From: an uncultured Oscillibacter sp.
Lineage (GTDB): Bacteria; Bacillota; Clostridia; Oscillospirales; Oscillospiraceae
NCBI GenBank assembly: GCA_950097265.1
Contig: CATNDJ010000008.1
Coordinates: forward strand, 2,146-66,145
Direction: 5' to 3'
Length of the DNA: 64,000 bases
The notes under the pieces are model-generated. The model saw nothing but the letters and a program-made list of their open reading frames with translations, ran no database searches and had not been told where the DNA came from. Positions 49,766 to 58,358 of this stretch are shown here, in pieces. The translations under genes and the position numbers were made by a program. Each line of letters starts with the position of its first letter. The first letter of the stretch is position 1.

Positions 49766-49792
49766 GGCCGCCTCGCCCTGAGCGGGGCGGCC
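49766..49792 (-). terminator. GC hairpin after the pgi 3' element
   Basis: GGCCGCC (49766-49772) pairs with GGCGGCC (49786-49792). It lies downstream of pgi copy B of the 3' element, as a terminator does at copy A, but there is no T-run on the minus strand, so termination would be weak or Rho-assisted. Confidence 0.5.
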
Positions 49793-49804
49793 CCTTAACT
49801 AGAG

Positions 49805-49897
49805 AGTCTTCGTTGCCGTCGCTCCGGCTTGGAATATCACCAGACTGTCAGAGCGAGATAAAGCTCTTTTGGTAACTTTTCTCTCGAGAAAAGTTAC
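49805..49897 (-). repeat. structured 3' element, copy B
   Basis: Minus-strand copy starting in the pgi stop codon: hairpin GTAACTTTTCTC / GAGAAAAGTTAC (perfect 12-bp palindrome around TC), then CCAAAAGAGCTTTATCTCG, CGCTCTG / CGGAGCG stem around TCTGGTGATA, and GACGGCAACGAAGACT. It aligns without gaps to 35049-35140; changed bases in the first stem are matched on both arms. Confidence 0.8.
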
Positions 49898-51231
49898 TTG
49901 CCGAGTTTCGCTTCCAGCTCAGCCTTCTGGGCCTCGTAACCGGGCTTGCCCAGCAGGGCGAACATGTTCTTCTTGTAGGCCTCCACGCCGGGCTGGTCGA
50001 AGGGGTTGACCTCCAGCAGGTAGCCGGACAGGCCGCAGGCGTACTCGAAGAAATAGATGAGCTGGCCCAGGGAACCGGCGCTCTTGCCGTCGGTTTCCAC
50101 GATGACGTTCGGCACGCCGCCCTCGGTGTGGGCAAGCAGGGTGCCCTCCATGGCCTTGTCCCGGATGTAGTCCATGGACTCCCCGGCCAGGAAGTTCAGC
50201 CCGTCGCCGTTGACCTCGTCCCGGGGCACCAGGAGCTGATGTTCGGAGGCCCCCAGGCGGACCACGGTCTCGAACATGATGCGCCGGCCGGCCTGGATAT
50301 ACTGGCCCATGGAGTGGAGGTCCGCGGTGAACTCCACGCTGGCGGGGAAGAGGCCCTTGCCGTCCTTGCCCTCGCTCTCGCCGTAGAGCTGCTTCCACCA
50401 CTCCAGCATGAAGCGGAAGGCGGGGTCGTAGCAGGCCAGCACCTCAATGCTCCAGCCCTTGCGGTACAGCGCGTCCCGGAGGGCGGCGTAGGTCCAGGCG
50501 GGGTTTTCATAGGAGGCGGTCTCGCACACCTTCATCATCTTGGCCGCGCCGCCCATGAGCTCCTCAATGTCGATTCCAGCCACGGCGATGGGCAGCAGGC
50601 CCACGGCGGTGAGGACGGAGTACCGCCCGCCCACGCCGTCGGGCACCACGAAGCTCTCCCAGCCCTCCTCGTTGGCCAGGGACTTCAGGGCCCCCCGGGC
50701 CTTGTCGGTGGTGGCGTAGATGCGGCCCTTGGCCCCGGCCTTGCCGTATTTCTTCTCCAGGGCGTCCCGGAAGAAGCGGAAGGCCACGGCGGGCTCGGTG
50801 GTGGTGCCGGATTTGGAGATGACATTGACGGAGAAATCCTCGTCCCCGATGAGGTCGAAGACCTCCTGCATGGCATCGGCGGAGAGGCCGTTGCCCACGA
50901 AGTAGATATTGGGGGTTTTCTTCCCCTTTTTCTGGTTGTAGTTAGGGGAGCAGAGGTATTCGATGACGCCCCGGGCCCCCAGGTAGCTCCCGCCGATGCC
51001 GATGACCACCAGGGCCTTGGAGTCGCCCTGAATCTTTTTGGCGGCGGCCTGGATGCGGGCGAACTCCTCCTTGTCGTAGTCCACGGGGAGGCGGACCCAG
51101 TCGGTGAACTCGTGGCCCAGGCCCGTGTGCTTCTGGAGCTTCTCCTGGGCCTCGGCCAGCCGGGGAGCGGCGGCGGCCTGGTAGTCGGCAGGGATAAAGT
51201 TTTCGATCTGGAAGGATTTGACGTTCAGCAT
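49894..51231 (-). CDS. pgi: glucose-6-phosphate isomerase
   Basis: A 445-residue SIS-fold isomerase linking glucose 6-phosphate and fructose 6-phosphate. The start ATG 51231 ([12 protein letters not shown]) has AAAGGAAG upstream; 40 extra open codons cross the promoter. Motifs: [18 protein letters not shown] (about residues 76-93), [16 protein letters not shown] (about 137-152), [14 protein letters not shown], and the C-terminal catalytic Lys in [13 protein letters not shown]. The length (about 445-450) is the Gram-positive type. The gene has its own promoter, divergent from glmS, and its stop overlaps the structured 3' element. Confidence 0.97.
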   Translation of the reverse strand: MLNVKSFQIENFIPADYQAAAAPRLAEAQEKLQKHTGLGHEFTDWVRLPVDYDKEEFARIQAAAKKIQGDSKALVVIGIGGSYLGARGVIEYLCSPNYNQKKGKKTPNIYFVGNGLSADAMQEVFDLIGDEDFSVNVISKSGTTTEPAVAFRFFRDALEKKYGKAGAKGRIYATTDKARGALKSLANEEGWESFVVPDGVGGRYSVLTAVGLLPIAVAGIDIEELMGGAAKMMKVCETASYENPAWTYAALRDALYRKGWSIEVLACYDPAFRFMLEWWKQLYGESEGKDGKGLFPASVEFTADLHSMGQYIQAGRRIMFETVVRLGASEHQLLVPRDEVNGDGLNFLAGESMDYIRDKAMEGTLLAHTEGGVPNVIVETDGKSAGSLGQLIYFFEYACGLSGYLLEVNPFDQPGVEAYKKNMFALLGKPGYEAQKAELEAKLGK

Positions 51232-51297
51232 GATGCAGCTTCCTTTCCGTGAGGTCTCATAATTTTTGTGGCTTCCGCTGAAAGCGGACCTGGAAAC

Positions 51298-51326
51298 AGT
51301 ATAACATTTTGTCAAGTCGACGGCAA
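51298..51326 (-). promoter_or_regulatory. SigA-type promoter of pgi
   Basis: Minus strand TTGCCG, 17-bp spacer, TATACT, about 67 bp before the start. The TTGACA inside the spacer is too close to the -10 to be used with it. Confidence 0.6.
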
Positions 51327-51372
51327 GACGGGGGAAAGAAAAAGTTGGCAAAATTTTCGGGACGCCTCTAAG

Positions 51373-51401
51373 TTGACATTTCCTGGGGCTGTCAGTATAA
51401 T
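51373..51401 (+). promoter_or_regulatory. SigA-type promoter of glmS
   Basis: Perfect consensus TTGACA, 17-bp spacer, TATAAT. The leader is only about 30 nt, so there is no room for a glmS ribozyme, which many Firmicutes have here. Confidence 0.88.
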
Positions 51402-51434
51402 GCAGAGAGCTTATAATGCAAGGAGGAACGTCTC

Positions 51435-53273
51435 GTGTGTGGAATCGTAGGCTTTGTGGGCCGGGAACAGGCCGCGCCTATTTTACTGGAGGGGCTCCGG
51501 CAGATGGAGTACCGGGGCTATGACTCGGCAGGCGTGGCCGTCCGGTCGGAGGAAAAGGGTCTCCAGGTCCGCAAGTCCAAGGGCCGCTTACAGATTCTGG
51601 CGGACCTGACCCATGAGGGCGCGGACCTGGAGGGAACCCTGGGCATCGGGCACACCCGCTGGGCCACCCACGGGGAGCCCAACGATGTGAACGCCCACCC
51701 CCACGTCAGCGGGGACGGAAAAATCGCCCTGGTACATAACGGCATCATCGAAAATTACTTGGAACTGAAAGAGCTCCTCACCCGGCGGGGGGTGGTTTTT
51801 ACCTCCGAGACGGACACCGAGGTAGTAGCCCACCTGCTGGAGTTCCACTACCAGGAGTGCGGGAATATGCTGGAGGCCGTGGGCCGGTGCCTCAGGCGCA
51901 TCGAGGGGTCCTACGCCTTCGGCATCATCTGCTCGGACTACCCCAACGCCCTCATCGCCGCCCGGAAGGACAGCCCCCTGATCATCGGCTTTGGAGAGGG
52001 GGAAAACTTCATCGCCTCCGACGCCACGGCCATTATCCGGCACACCCGGGACGTGGCCTATATGAACGACGGGGAAATCGCCGTGCTGACGGCTCAGAGC
52101 GTGGACGTGTTCGACGGGGAGGGAAACCCCATCGAGAAGGAACACAGCCGCATCGACTGGGACGCGGCCTCCGCTGAAAAGGGCGGCTATCCCCACTTCA
52201 TGTTCAAGGAGATTCTGGAGCAGCCGGAGGCTTTGCAGAAGACCATCTCCCCCCGCATCCGGGAGGGCCGGGTGGTGCTGGACGACATCCGCCTGACGGC
52301 GGACTACGCGAAAAGCATCTCCCACATCTACATGATCGCCTGCGGCTCCGCCTATCACGCGGGGGTGGTGGGCAAGTACACCTGGGAACGTCTGCTCCGC
52401 CGCCCGGTGGAGGTGGTATTGGCCTCGGAGTTCCGCTACAGCGAGCCGCTGGTGGATGAACATACCCTGGTCATCGCCATCAGCCAGTCCGGGGAGACCC
52501 TGGACACCATGGCCGCCCTCCGGGAGGCCAAGCGCCTGGGAGGCCGGACCCTGGCCATCTGCAACGTGGTGGGGTCCTCCATCGCCCGGGAGGCGGACGA
52601 CGTGCTCTACACCTGGGCCGGGCCGGAAATCGCCGTGGCCACCAGCAAGGGCTACTCGACGCAGCTGGCGGCGCTGAACCTGGTGGGCCTCTATCTGGCG
52701 GACCTGCTGGGGACGGTGGAGAAAAGCGAGTACGATGCGATTTTAAGTGAGCTCCAGGCCCTGCCGGAGAAGATGCGGAAGTATCTCACGAACTTCGAGG
52801 ACACGAAGTATTTCGCCTCCCGGTTCTTCAACCACGACAGCATCTTCTTCATCGGCCGGAATCTGGACTACGCCATGGGCCTGGAGGGGTCCCTGAAGCT
52901 CAAGGAAATCAGCTACATCCACTCGGAGGCCTACGCCTCCGGGGAGTTGAAGCACGGGACCATCTCCCTCATCGAGCCGGGGACGCTGGTGGTGGCCCTG
53001 GGGACCTATGGGGCCCTCTTCGACAAGGCCATGAGCAACGTGGTAGAGGTGAAGGCCCGGGGGGCCACGGTGCTGGCCGTCACCACAGAAGGCTTCCGGG
53101 AGAAGATGGAGAAGACCGCCGACGCGGTCATCGCCGTGCCGGAGACCCATCCCCTGCTCCAGCCGTCCCTCTCCATCGTGCCCCTCCAGCTGTTCGCCTA
53201 TTACGTGGCGCTGCAAAGAGGCTGCGACATCGACAAGCCCCGGAATCTGGCCAAGTCTGTAACCGTAGAATAA
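51435..53273 (+). CDS. glmS: glutamine--fructose-6-phosphate aminotransferase (isomerizing)
   Basis: A 612-residue enzyme giving glucosamine 6-phosphate for peptidoglycan. Start GTG 51435 with AAGGAGG upstream. After Met removal Cys2 (CGIVGFVG) is the N-terminal glutaminase nucleophile; [13 protein letters not shown] and [12 protein letters not shown] follow. Two SIS isomerase domains lie at about residues 285-425 and 455-600 ([48 protein letters not shown]), ending in [12 protein letters not shown], the family's conserved end. No glmS ribozyme is seen in the short leader, so control must be elsewhere. A strong terminator follows. Confidence 0.98.
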   Translation: MCGIVGFVGREQAAPILLEGLRQMEYRGYDSAGVAVRSEEKGLQVRKSKGRLQILADLTHEGADLEGTLGIGHTRWATHGEPNDVNAHPHVSGDGKIALVHNGIIENYLELKELLTRRGVVFTSETDTEVVAHLLEFHYQECGNMLEAVGRCLRRIEGSYAFGIICSDYPNALIAARKDSPLIIGFGEGENFIASDATAIIRHTRDVAYMNDGEIAVLTAQSVDVFDGEGNPIEKEHSRIDWDAASAEKGGYPHFMFKEILEQPEALQKTISPRIREGRVVLDDIRLTADYAKSISHIYMIACGSAYHAGVVGKYTWERLLRRPVEVVLASEFRYSEPLVDEHTLVIAISQSGETLDTMAALREAKRLGGRTLAICNVVGSSIAREADDVLYTWAGPEIAVATSKGYSTQLAALNLVGLYLADLLGTVEKSEYDAILSELQALPEKMRKYLTNFEDTKYFASRFFNHDSIFFIGRNLDYAMGLEGSLKLKEISYIHSEAYASGELKHGTISLIEPGTLVVALGTYGALFDKAMSNVVEVKARGATVLAVTTEGFREKMEKTADAVIAVPETHPLLQPSLSIVPLQLFAYYVALQRGCDIDKPRNLAKSVTVE

Positions 53274-53284
53274 TAGACATAAAG

Positions 53285-53324
53285 ACAGCCGGGCCTCACA
53301 GCCGTGAGGCCCGGCTGTTTTTTT
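53285..53324 (+). terminator. terminator of glmS
   Basis: A 15-bp perfect stem ACAGCCGGGCCTCAC / GTGAGGCCCGGCTGT, loop AGCC, followed by TTTTTT. It overlaps the end of the convergent dehydrogenase gene by two bases. Confidence 0.9.
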
Positions 53325-54585
53325 AGACTACGCCGAAATGCTTGAATAAAATCTTCTCCGCCTCGGAGTTCCAGAGGCCGCCGTGGGCGTCGCAGCAGTC
53401 CGCCAGGCGGGCGAACAGCGGGTCCGTCCGGCCCTTTTCCCGGAAATCCTCGATGGCGGTGAGGGGCATGTCGAACTGCGTGTAGGTCAGCTTCTTCCAG
53501 CCGGGGATGTGGGGAAGGTTTTTCGTGGTCTCCACGATGGAGTCCATGCCGCCCACGTGGGTGACCATGACGGCGGGGCGGATTTTTCCCCCGGCGGCCA
53601 GGCGGAAGGCCTCTTTCAAATCCTCCGTGGTGCCCCCGGTGGTTCCGATGACATGGGTGGAGGCGTAGTGGCAGTTGTACAGGTTGATGGCGGCGGAGAA
53701 GTCCCTGTCCGTGGGGCCGGAAAAAAAGTTCATGCACCCGTCATAGCCCAGGAGCCGGTCTCCCAGCTCCGCCAGGGAGCGGATGGCGTTGTAGACGAAA
53801 ATGTCGTCGTAGCCCCTTCCGCCGGTGAGGGCCATGAGCTCGGCGAACTCGTCGGCGCACCGGCTGGGGTTGACGTACACCAGGCGGATGCCCCGGGCGG
53901 CGGCCAGGGACTCCGGAATGAGCCGCCGGGCCCGGGCGATGCGCTCGTCCGAGAGGTCCGTCACCACAATCATGGCGGGCTTTTTCTCCAGGGTCATAGG
54001 GTACTCGATGGCCTCCAGGCCCATGGGCCCGCAGCCTCCCAGGATGAGGACGCTGCCTCCCTCCCGGATGCCCATCAGGTGCTCGTGGCTGCGGCGGCCG
54101 GTGTGGTAGCAGCCGTGATAGCCCCCCACCACACAGCTCAGGGGTTCCCCCAGGCTGGCCTCGAAGTAGCTCTCGCCGCCGTAGTGGAGGAGACAGCCCA
54201 GCTCCATCACCTCCGGCGGGACGATGCAGTAGGTGCAGGCCCCGCCGAAGGTGGGATAAGAGTACCCGGGGGAAGCCAGGCTTCCCTTGTAGTTCAGGGC
54301 GGGCTGCTGGGCGAATTTCTCACCGGGAGCAAATTCGCCCAGCCACTTCTTTCCCACCTTCACAATGTCTCCGGCGAACTCGTGGCCGATGATGACGGGG
54401 TGCGCGTCCACGTCCTGGGGGCAGCGCCTGTGGGCCTTGCCCTGGACCAGCAGCTTATAGGTGGACATGCAGATGCTGTCGCTCATGACCCGGACCAGAA
54501 TTTCGTCTTCCCGGATGTCCGGCAGGTCGAATTCCTCCAGGCGGATGTCGTAAGCGCCGTAGAGACGCACACCCTTTGCCCGCAT
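53323..54585 (-). CDS. zinc-type (MDR) sugar-phosphate dehydrogenase, L-sorbose-1-phosphate reductase-like
   Basis: A 420-residue medium-chain dehydrogenase. N-terminus with GVRLYGAYDIRLEEFDLP; catalytic zinc ligands C39 (SDSICMSTYK), H68-E69 (IIGHEF); Rossmann loop ILGGCGPMGLEAIEYP; and FSGPTDRDFSAAINLYN. The SICMSTYK start and PVIIGHEFAG agree with the SorE family, which interconverts L-sorbose 1-phosphate and glucitol 6-phosphate; galactitol-1-phosphate dehydrogenases are related, so the exact substrate is open. It follows the PTS gene after 4 bp, in the deoR-fruK-PTS operon, so it most likely acts on the incoming sugar phosphate. Confidence 0.85.
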   Translation of the reverse strand: MRAKGVRLYGAYDIRLEEFDLPDIREDEILVRVMSDSICMSTYKLLVQGKAHRRCPQDVDAHPVIIGHEFAGDIVKVGKKWLGEFAPGEKFAQQPALNYKGSLASPGYSYPTFGGACTYCIVPPEVMELGCLLHYGGESYFEASLGEPLSCVVGGYHGCYHTGRRSHEHLMGIREGGSVLILGGCGPMGLEAIEYPMTLEKKPAMIVVTDLSDERIARARRLIPESLAAARGIRLVYVNPSRCADEFAELMALTGGRGYDDIFVYNAIRSLAELGDRLLGYDGCMNFFSGPTDRDFSAAINLYNCHYASTHVIGTTGGTTEDLKEAFRLAAGGKIRPAVMVTHVGGMDSIVETTKNLPHIPGWKKLTYTQFDMPLTAIEDFREKGRTDPLFARLADCCDAHGGLWNSEAEKILFKHFGVV

Positions 54586-54589
54586 GAAT

Positions 54590-56473
54590 TTACTCCAGGC
54601 CGTTCAGCAGCTTGTAGAGCTGGTCCACGCCGGCGTTATCCACCAGCTTGTCGGTGTCCTCTTCGGTCTCGGCCACCTCGACGATTTTGCCCAGGATGCC
54701 CAAGTGGTCCTCGCCGGTGGAGGCGATGCCCACCACCAGGCGGACCAGCTCGTCGCCCCACTGGATGCCCTCGGGATAGGTCATGACGATGAGGCCGGTT
54801 TTCTTGATGGCCTTCCGGGATTCCTCAGTGCCGTGAGGGATGGCCACGTGGCTGCCGATGGCCACGGAGAAGCTCTTCTCCCGGTCCAGCATGCCCTGAA
54901 TGTAGGCTTCCTCCACATAGCCGCTTTCCACCATCAATTTGCCCACGGCCTTGATGGCCTCCTCAGGGCTGACGGGCTTGCAGTTCAGGATGATGTTCTT
55001 TTTCTCCAGGAGAATCTCAGCGGGAGCGGCGGGGGACTCTTCGGCGGGGGCGGCGGCGGGCGCGGGAGCGGCCCCGCCCTTCCGGGCCTCCAGCAGCTCC
55101 TTCACCAGCACGTCGTACTCCGGCGCGCCCATGAAGTTCTTGATGGGGATAATCCGGGCCTGGGGAGCCCGCTGGGCGGCCCGGCCGGACAGCTCGTGGT
55201 GGGTGACGACGATCTGGCAGTCGCCGGGGATCTCGCCCACGGGGTAGTGGATGACTTCAATATCCGTGATGCCCGCATCCTTCAGCTTGTTCCGGACCAT
55301 GGTGGCCCCCATGGCGGAGGAGCCCATGCCCGCGTCGCAGGCGAAGACAATTTTCTTAACGTCCTTGGCGGAGACGGAAGCGCCGGAGGCAGCGGCGGGA
55401 ATCGCCTGGCCCTTGGAGGCGGCCTTGCTGGCGGCTACCTGCGCCTGGGCCTCTTCCAAGCTGGCGTCCTTGCCGAAGAACTTCAGCAGGAAGACGGAGA
55501 TGAGGAAGCTGACCACGGCGGCGATTCCAATGCCCGCGATGTTGGCAAAGTACCCGCCCTTGGGGGTCATGAGCATCTCGGCGATGATGCTGCCGGGAGA
55601 GGCCGCGGCTACCAGGCCGCCGCCCAGGATGGAGAGGGTGAAGATGCCCACGATGTTGCCGATCATGGGCCCCAGAATCACGATGGGGTTCATGAGGACA
55701 TAGGGGAAGTAAATCTCATGGATGCCGCCCACGAACTGGATGACGGCGGCGGCGCCGGCGGAAGAGCGGGTCTCGCCCTTGCCCGCCACGCAGTAGGCCA
55801 GCAGGAGGCCCAGGCCGGGGCCGGGGTTGGACTCAATCATGAAGAGGATGGACTTGCCCATTTCCATGGCCTGGTCCGTTCCGATGGGGGTAAATACGCC
55901 ATGGTTAATGGCGTTGTTCAGGAAGAGCACCTTGGCGGGCTCCACCAGGACGGCGGTGAGAGGCAGCAGGCTCCGGTCCACCAGGAACTGCACGCCCGCG
56001 CCCAGCCAGTCGGTGAGGGCCACGCAGACGGGGGCGATGACATAGATGGACAAGATGGCCAGGACCGCGCCGATGATGCCCACGGAGAAGTTATTGACCA
56101 CCATCTCAAATCCGGCGGGGATATGGCCTTCCATGGCCTTGTCAAACTTCTTGATGCACCAGCCGCCCAAGGGTCCGCAGATCATGGCCCCGATGAACAT
56201 GGTGGCGTCCGTGGCGGCGATGGCGCCCAGGGTGGCCAGAGCGCCTGTCACCGCGCCCTTCTGGCCGCCCACGGCCTTGCCGCCGGTGTAGCCGATCAGA
56301 ATGGGGAGCAGGAACCGAAGCATGGGCCCCACCATGCCGTTAATGGTCTCGTTGGGGAACCAGCCGTCCGGAATGAAGAAGGCGGCGATGAGGCCCCAGG
56401 CGATGAAGGCTCCGATGTTGGGCATAACCATGCCGCTGAGGAACCGTCCAAACTTTTGGACTCTTTCTTTCAT
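54590..56473 (-). CDS. mtlA: mannitol-type PTS transporter EIICBA
   Basis: A 627-residue fused phosphotransferase permease. EIIC at residues 1-345 (GRFLSGMVMPNIGAFIAWGL; NNAINHGVFTPIG; GGIHEIYFPYVLM) with about six to eight helices; EIIB about 370-460 with the phospho-cysteine C379 in FACDAGMGSSAMG; an Ala/Pro/Gly linker (AAPAPAAAPAEESPAAPAE); EIIA about 485-627 with phospho-histidine H547 in VAIPHGTEESR. All three catalytic parts are intact. It imports and phosphorylates mannitol or a close polyol. AAAGGACG precedes the ATG. The neighbouring dehydrogenase is not MtlD, so the substrate may not be mannitol; the mannitol-1-phosphate dehydrogenase gene lies 5 kb away. Confidence 0.93.
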   Translation of the reverse strand: MKERVQKFGRFLSGMVMPNIGAFIAWGLIAAFFIPDGWFPNETINGMVGPMLRFLLPILIGYTGGKAVGGQKGAVTGALATLGAIAATDATMFIGAMICGPLGGWCIKKFDKAMEGHIPAGFEMVVNNFSVGIIGAVLAILSIYVIAPVCVALTDWLGAGVQFLVDRSLLPLTAVLVEPAKVLFLNNAINHGVFTPIGTDQAMEMGKSILFMIESNPGPGLGLLLAYCVAGKGETRSSAGAAAVIQFVGGIHEIYFPYVLMNPIVILGPMIGNIVGIFTLSILGGGLVAAASPGSIIAEMLMTPKGGYFANIAGIGIAAVVSFLISVFLLKFFGKDASLEEAQAQVAASKAASKGQAIPAAASGASVSAKDVKKIVFACDAGMGSSAMGATMVRNKLKDAGITDIEVIHYPVGEIPGDCQIVVTHHELSGRAAQRAPQARIIPIKNFMGAPEYDVLVKELLEARKGGAAPAPAAAPAEESPAAPAEILLEKKNIILNCKPVSPEEAIKAVGKLMVESGYVEEAYIQGMLDREKSFSVAIGSHVAIPHGTEESRKAIKKTGLIVMTYPEGIQWGDELVRLVVGIASTGEDHLGILGKIVEVAETEEDTDKLVDNAGVDQLYKLLNGLE

Positions 56474-56549
56474 AGATGAACGTCCTTTCTCATGAATATA
56501 TCAGGGTCAGGAAGCGGCGCGCCGCCTCCCGGCTAAGGGAAAACAAAGG

Positions 56550-57467
56550 TCAGAACAGGGGCAGGAGCTTCCGAATCTCCTCCCCGGTGGCAAGGCCCTC
56601 GGAAAAGGCGGTGGCGGACCCGGCGGCGGCCCCCATGCGGTGGGCGGCGGCGTAGTCCCGGGTCTCCAGCCAGCCGGCCAAAAACCCGGCCACCATGGAG
56701 TCCCCCGCGCCTACGGAGCGGCGGGCCGTTCCCGGGGGCACCCCCAGGCGGCGGGCCGCGCCGGTCTCGTCCAGCAGCAGCGACCCGTCCCCGGCCATGG
56801 AGACCAGGATGTTCCGAGCCCCCTGCTCCTGAAGATTTTCGGCGCAGGAGAGGATTTCCGCTTCCGTGAGGGAGCCCTTTCCGAAGAGCTCCCCCAGCTC
56901 GGCGCTGTTGGGCTTGACGAGGAAGGGGCGGCGGGCCAGGACCCCCTTCAGCACGTCCCGGGCGGCGTCCACTACCGTCAGCACGCCCCTGCCTTCCACC
57001 CGGGCTAGAATGGTCTGATACACGTCCGCAGGCAGTCCCGCAGGCAGGGACCCGGCCAGGACCAGGGCGTCTCCCTCCTTCAGGCGGTCCAGCTTTTGAA
57101 GCAGAGCCTCCAGGGCGGCGGGGGGAATGGCGGGGCCCTGGCTGTTGATTTCCGTCTCGCCGCCGCCTCCGCCGGAGCGGATCTTGACGTTGACCCGGGT
57201 CAGGCCCTCCTCCAGCCAGACGAAGTCCGCAGGGACTCCCCCGGCCTTCAGGCCGTCCTCCAGGGCCCTGCCGGTGAAGCCGGCCAGGAAGCCCAGGGCC
57301 GTGGTCTCCACCCCCAGGCTGTGGAGCACCGTGGAGACGTTGACGCCCTTGCCGCCGAAGTGCATGTGCTCCCGGCTGGTGCGGTTCAATCCCCCGGCCC
57401 GGAAGCCGTCCACCAGGACCTCGTAATCCAGGGCGGGGTTCAGCGTTACCGTATAAACCACGCTCAC
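56550..57467 (-). CDS. fruK: 1-phosphofructokinase-type (PfkB) sugar-phosphate kinase
   Basis: A 305-residue PfkB/FruK-family kinase. TVTLNPALDYEVLVDGF at the N-terminus is the FruK/LacC hallmark; HFGGKGVNVSTVLHSLG (about residues 37-53) and the C-terminal signature GAGDSMVAGFLAGWLE with catalytic Asp near 255 are present. Known members act on fructose 1-phosphate or tagatose 6-phosphate and make the 1,6-bisphosphate. In this operon either is possible: a tagatose 6-phosphate role would fit a galactitol-type pathway, a fructose 1-phosphate role a sorbose/fructose one. Its ATG overlaps the deoR stop. Confidence 0.88.
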   Translation of the reverse strand: MSVVYTVTLNPALDYEVLVDGFRAGGLNRTSREHMHFGGKGVNVSTVLHSLGVETTALGFLAGFTGRALEDGLKAGGVPADFVWLEEGLTRVNVKIRSGGGGGETEINSQGPAIPPAALEALLQKLDRLKEGDALVLAGSLPAGLPADVYQTILARVEGRGVLTVVDAARDVLKGVLARRPFLVKPNSAELGELFGKGSLTEAEILSCAENLQEQGARNILVSMAGDGSLLLDETGAARRLGVPPGTARRSVGAGDSMVAGFLAGWLETRDYAAAHRMGAAAGSATAFSEGLATGEEIRKLLPLF

Positions 57468-58207
57468 ACCTCCCTGACGTCCGTGTACTCCCGGTACCGC
57501 CGGTCCGGCAGGCGGTCCGTGATGATGCAGGCGGCTTCAATGGGGAACATCACCGCCGCCGTCACCTGACCGAATTTGCTGGAGTCCGCCAGCACGTAGA
57601 CCTCCTGGGCCCGGTCCGCCGCCAGGGACTTCACGGCGGCCTCCTCCGGGTCCGGGGTGGTGAAGCCCTGGGCGATGGTCACGCCGTTGGCCCCCAGGAA
57701 GGCCTTGGTGAAGTTGTACCGCCCCAGGGCGGCCAGGGTCTCCGCGCCGATGAGGGCCATGGTGCCCGCCTTGAGCATCCCCCCCAGCACGTGGGTCCGG
57801 AGATTCCGCTCCATCAGGCGGCAGGCGCATTCGATGCTGTTGGTCAGAAACAGGGCCTTTGAGGTCCGCAGATGCTCGGCCATTTGGAGGACCGTGGTGC
57901 CCGCGTCCAGGAAGACCACGTCGTCGTTCCCGATGAGCCCGGCGGCGTATTGGGCGGCCCGGTCCTTCTCCTGGGTGAAAAGCCCCCGTTTCGTCTCCAT
58001 GTCCAGCTCCTCGCTGTGGAACTCTCCGCCCATCAGCATGGCGCCGCCGTGGACCTTGCTCAGCTTCCCCTGCTTGGCCAGCGCGTTCAAATCCCGCCGG
58101 ATGGTGGCCTCGGAAGCGCCCGTCACCTGACAGAGGTCCGTCACCGTGGCGGCCCGCCGCTGGGCCAGCTCCTTCAGAATCCGCTCCGCGCGTTGTTCAG
58201 CCAGCAT
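57464..58207 (-). CDS. DeoR-family sugar operon repressor
   Basis: A 247-residue regulator. Helix-turn-helix at about residues 6-57 (RAATVTDLCQVTGASEATIRRDL split), sugar-phosphate-sensing domain from about 75 (DVVFLDAGTTVLQMAEHL; LTNSIECACRL; VLGGMLKAGTMALIG; ADSSKFGQV). These read sugar phosphates, often fructose 1-phosphate or tagatose derivatives, to leave the operator. GGGGGGTGA precedes the ATG. First gene of the operon with fruK, the PTS and the dehydrogenase. Four CAAT repeats with 10-bp period span its own -35 box, so it is likely autorepressed. Confidence 0.93.
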   Translation of the reverse strand: MLAEQRAERILKELAQRRAATVTDLCQVTGASEATIRRDLNALAKQGKLSKVHGGAMLMGGEFHSEELDMETKRGLFTQEKDRAAQYAAGLIGNDDVVFLDAGTTVLQMAEHLRTSKALFLTNSIECACRLMERNLRTHVLGGMLKAGTMALIGAETLAALGRYNFTKAFLGANGVTIAQGFTTPDPEEAAVKSLAADRAQEVYVLADSSKFGQVTAAVMFPIEAACIITDRLPDRRYREYTDVREV

Positions 58208-58260
58208 AGTTCACCCCCCTCTTCATGACTGAAATTGGTTGATTTAGGTTTTCCTCGCTT

Positions 58261-58289
58261 ATAATACCGCCATTTTCAATCAAAGTCAA
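58261..58289 (-). promoter_or_regulatory. SigA-type promoter of the deoR-PTS operon
   Basis: Minus strand TTGACT, 17-bp spacer, TATTAT, about 54 bp before the deoR start. The -35 lies inside the phased CAAT repeat array. Confidence 0.78.
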
Positions 58290-58310
58290 TAGAGGTCAAT
58301 CAAAGCCAAT
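58277..58310 (-). promoter_or_regulatory. 10-bp phased CAAT array (probable DeoR-family operator)
   Basis: Plus strand CAAT at 58277, 58287, 58297 and 58307, each inside units like CAAAGTCAAT; on the minus strand (G/T)ATTGNCTTT units. Exact 10-bp phasing over the -35 region suggests repressor binding on one DNA face. A further inverted ATTGGTTGATT lies at about 58233. Confidence 0.6.
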
Positions 58311-58358
58311 CATAAAAAATCGGGCAGGAAATTTGTGCAGTCCGTCAAAGGACATACC

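Noticed and set aside
51402-51434. glmS ribozyme
   Set aside because: The leader is too short and lacks any recognisable ribozyme core.
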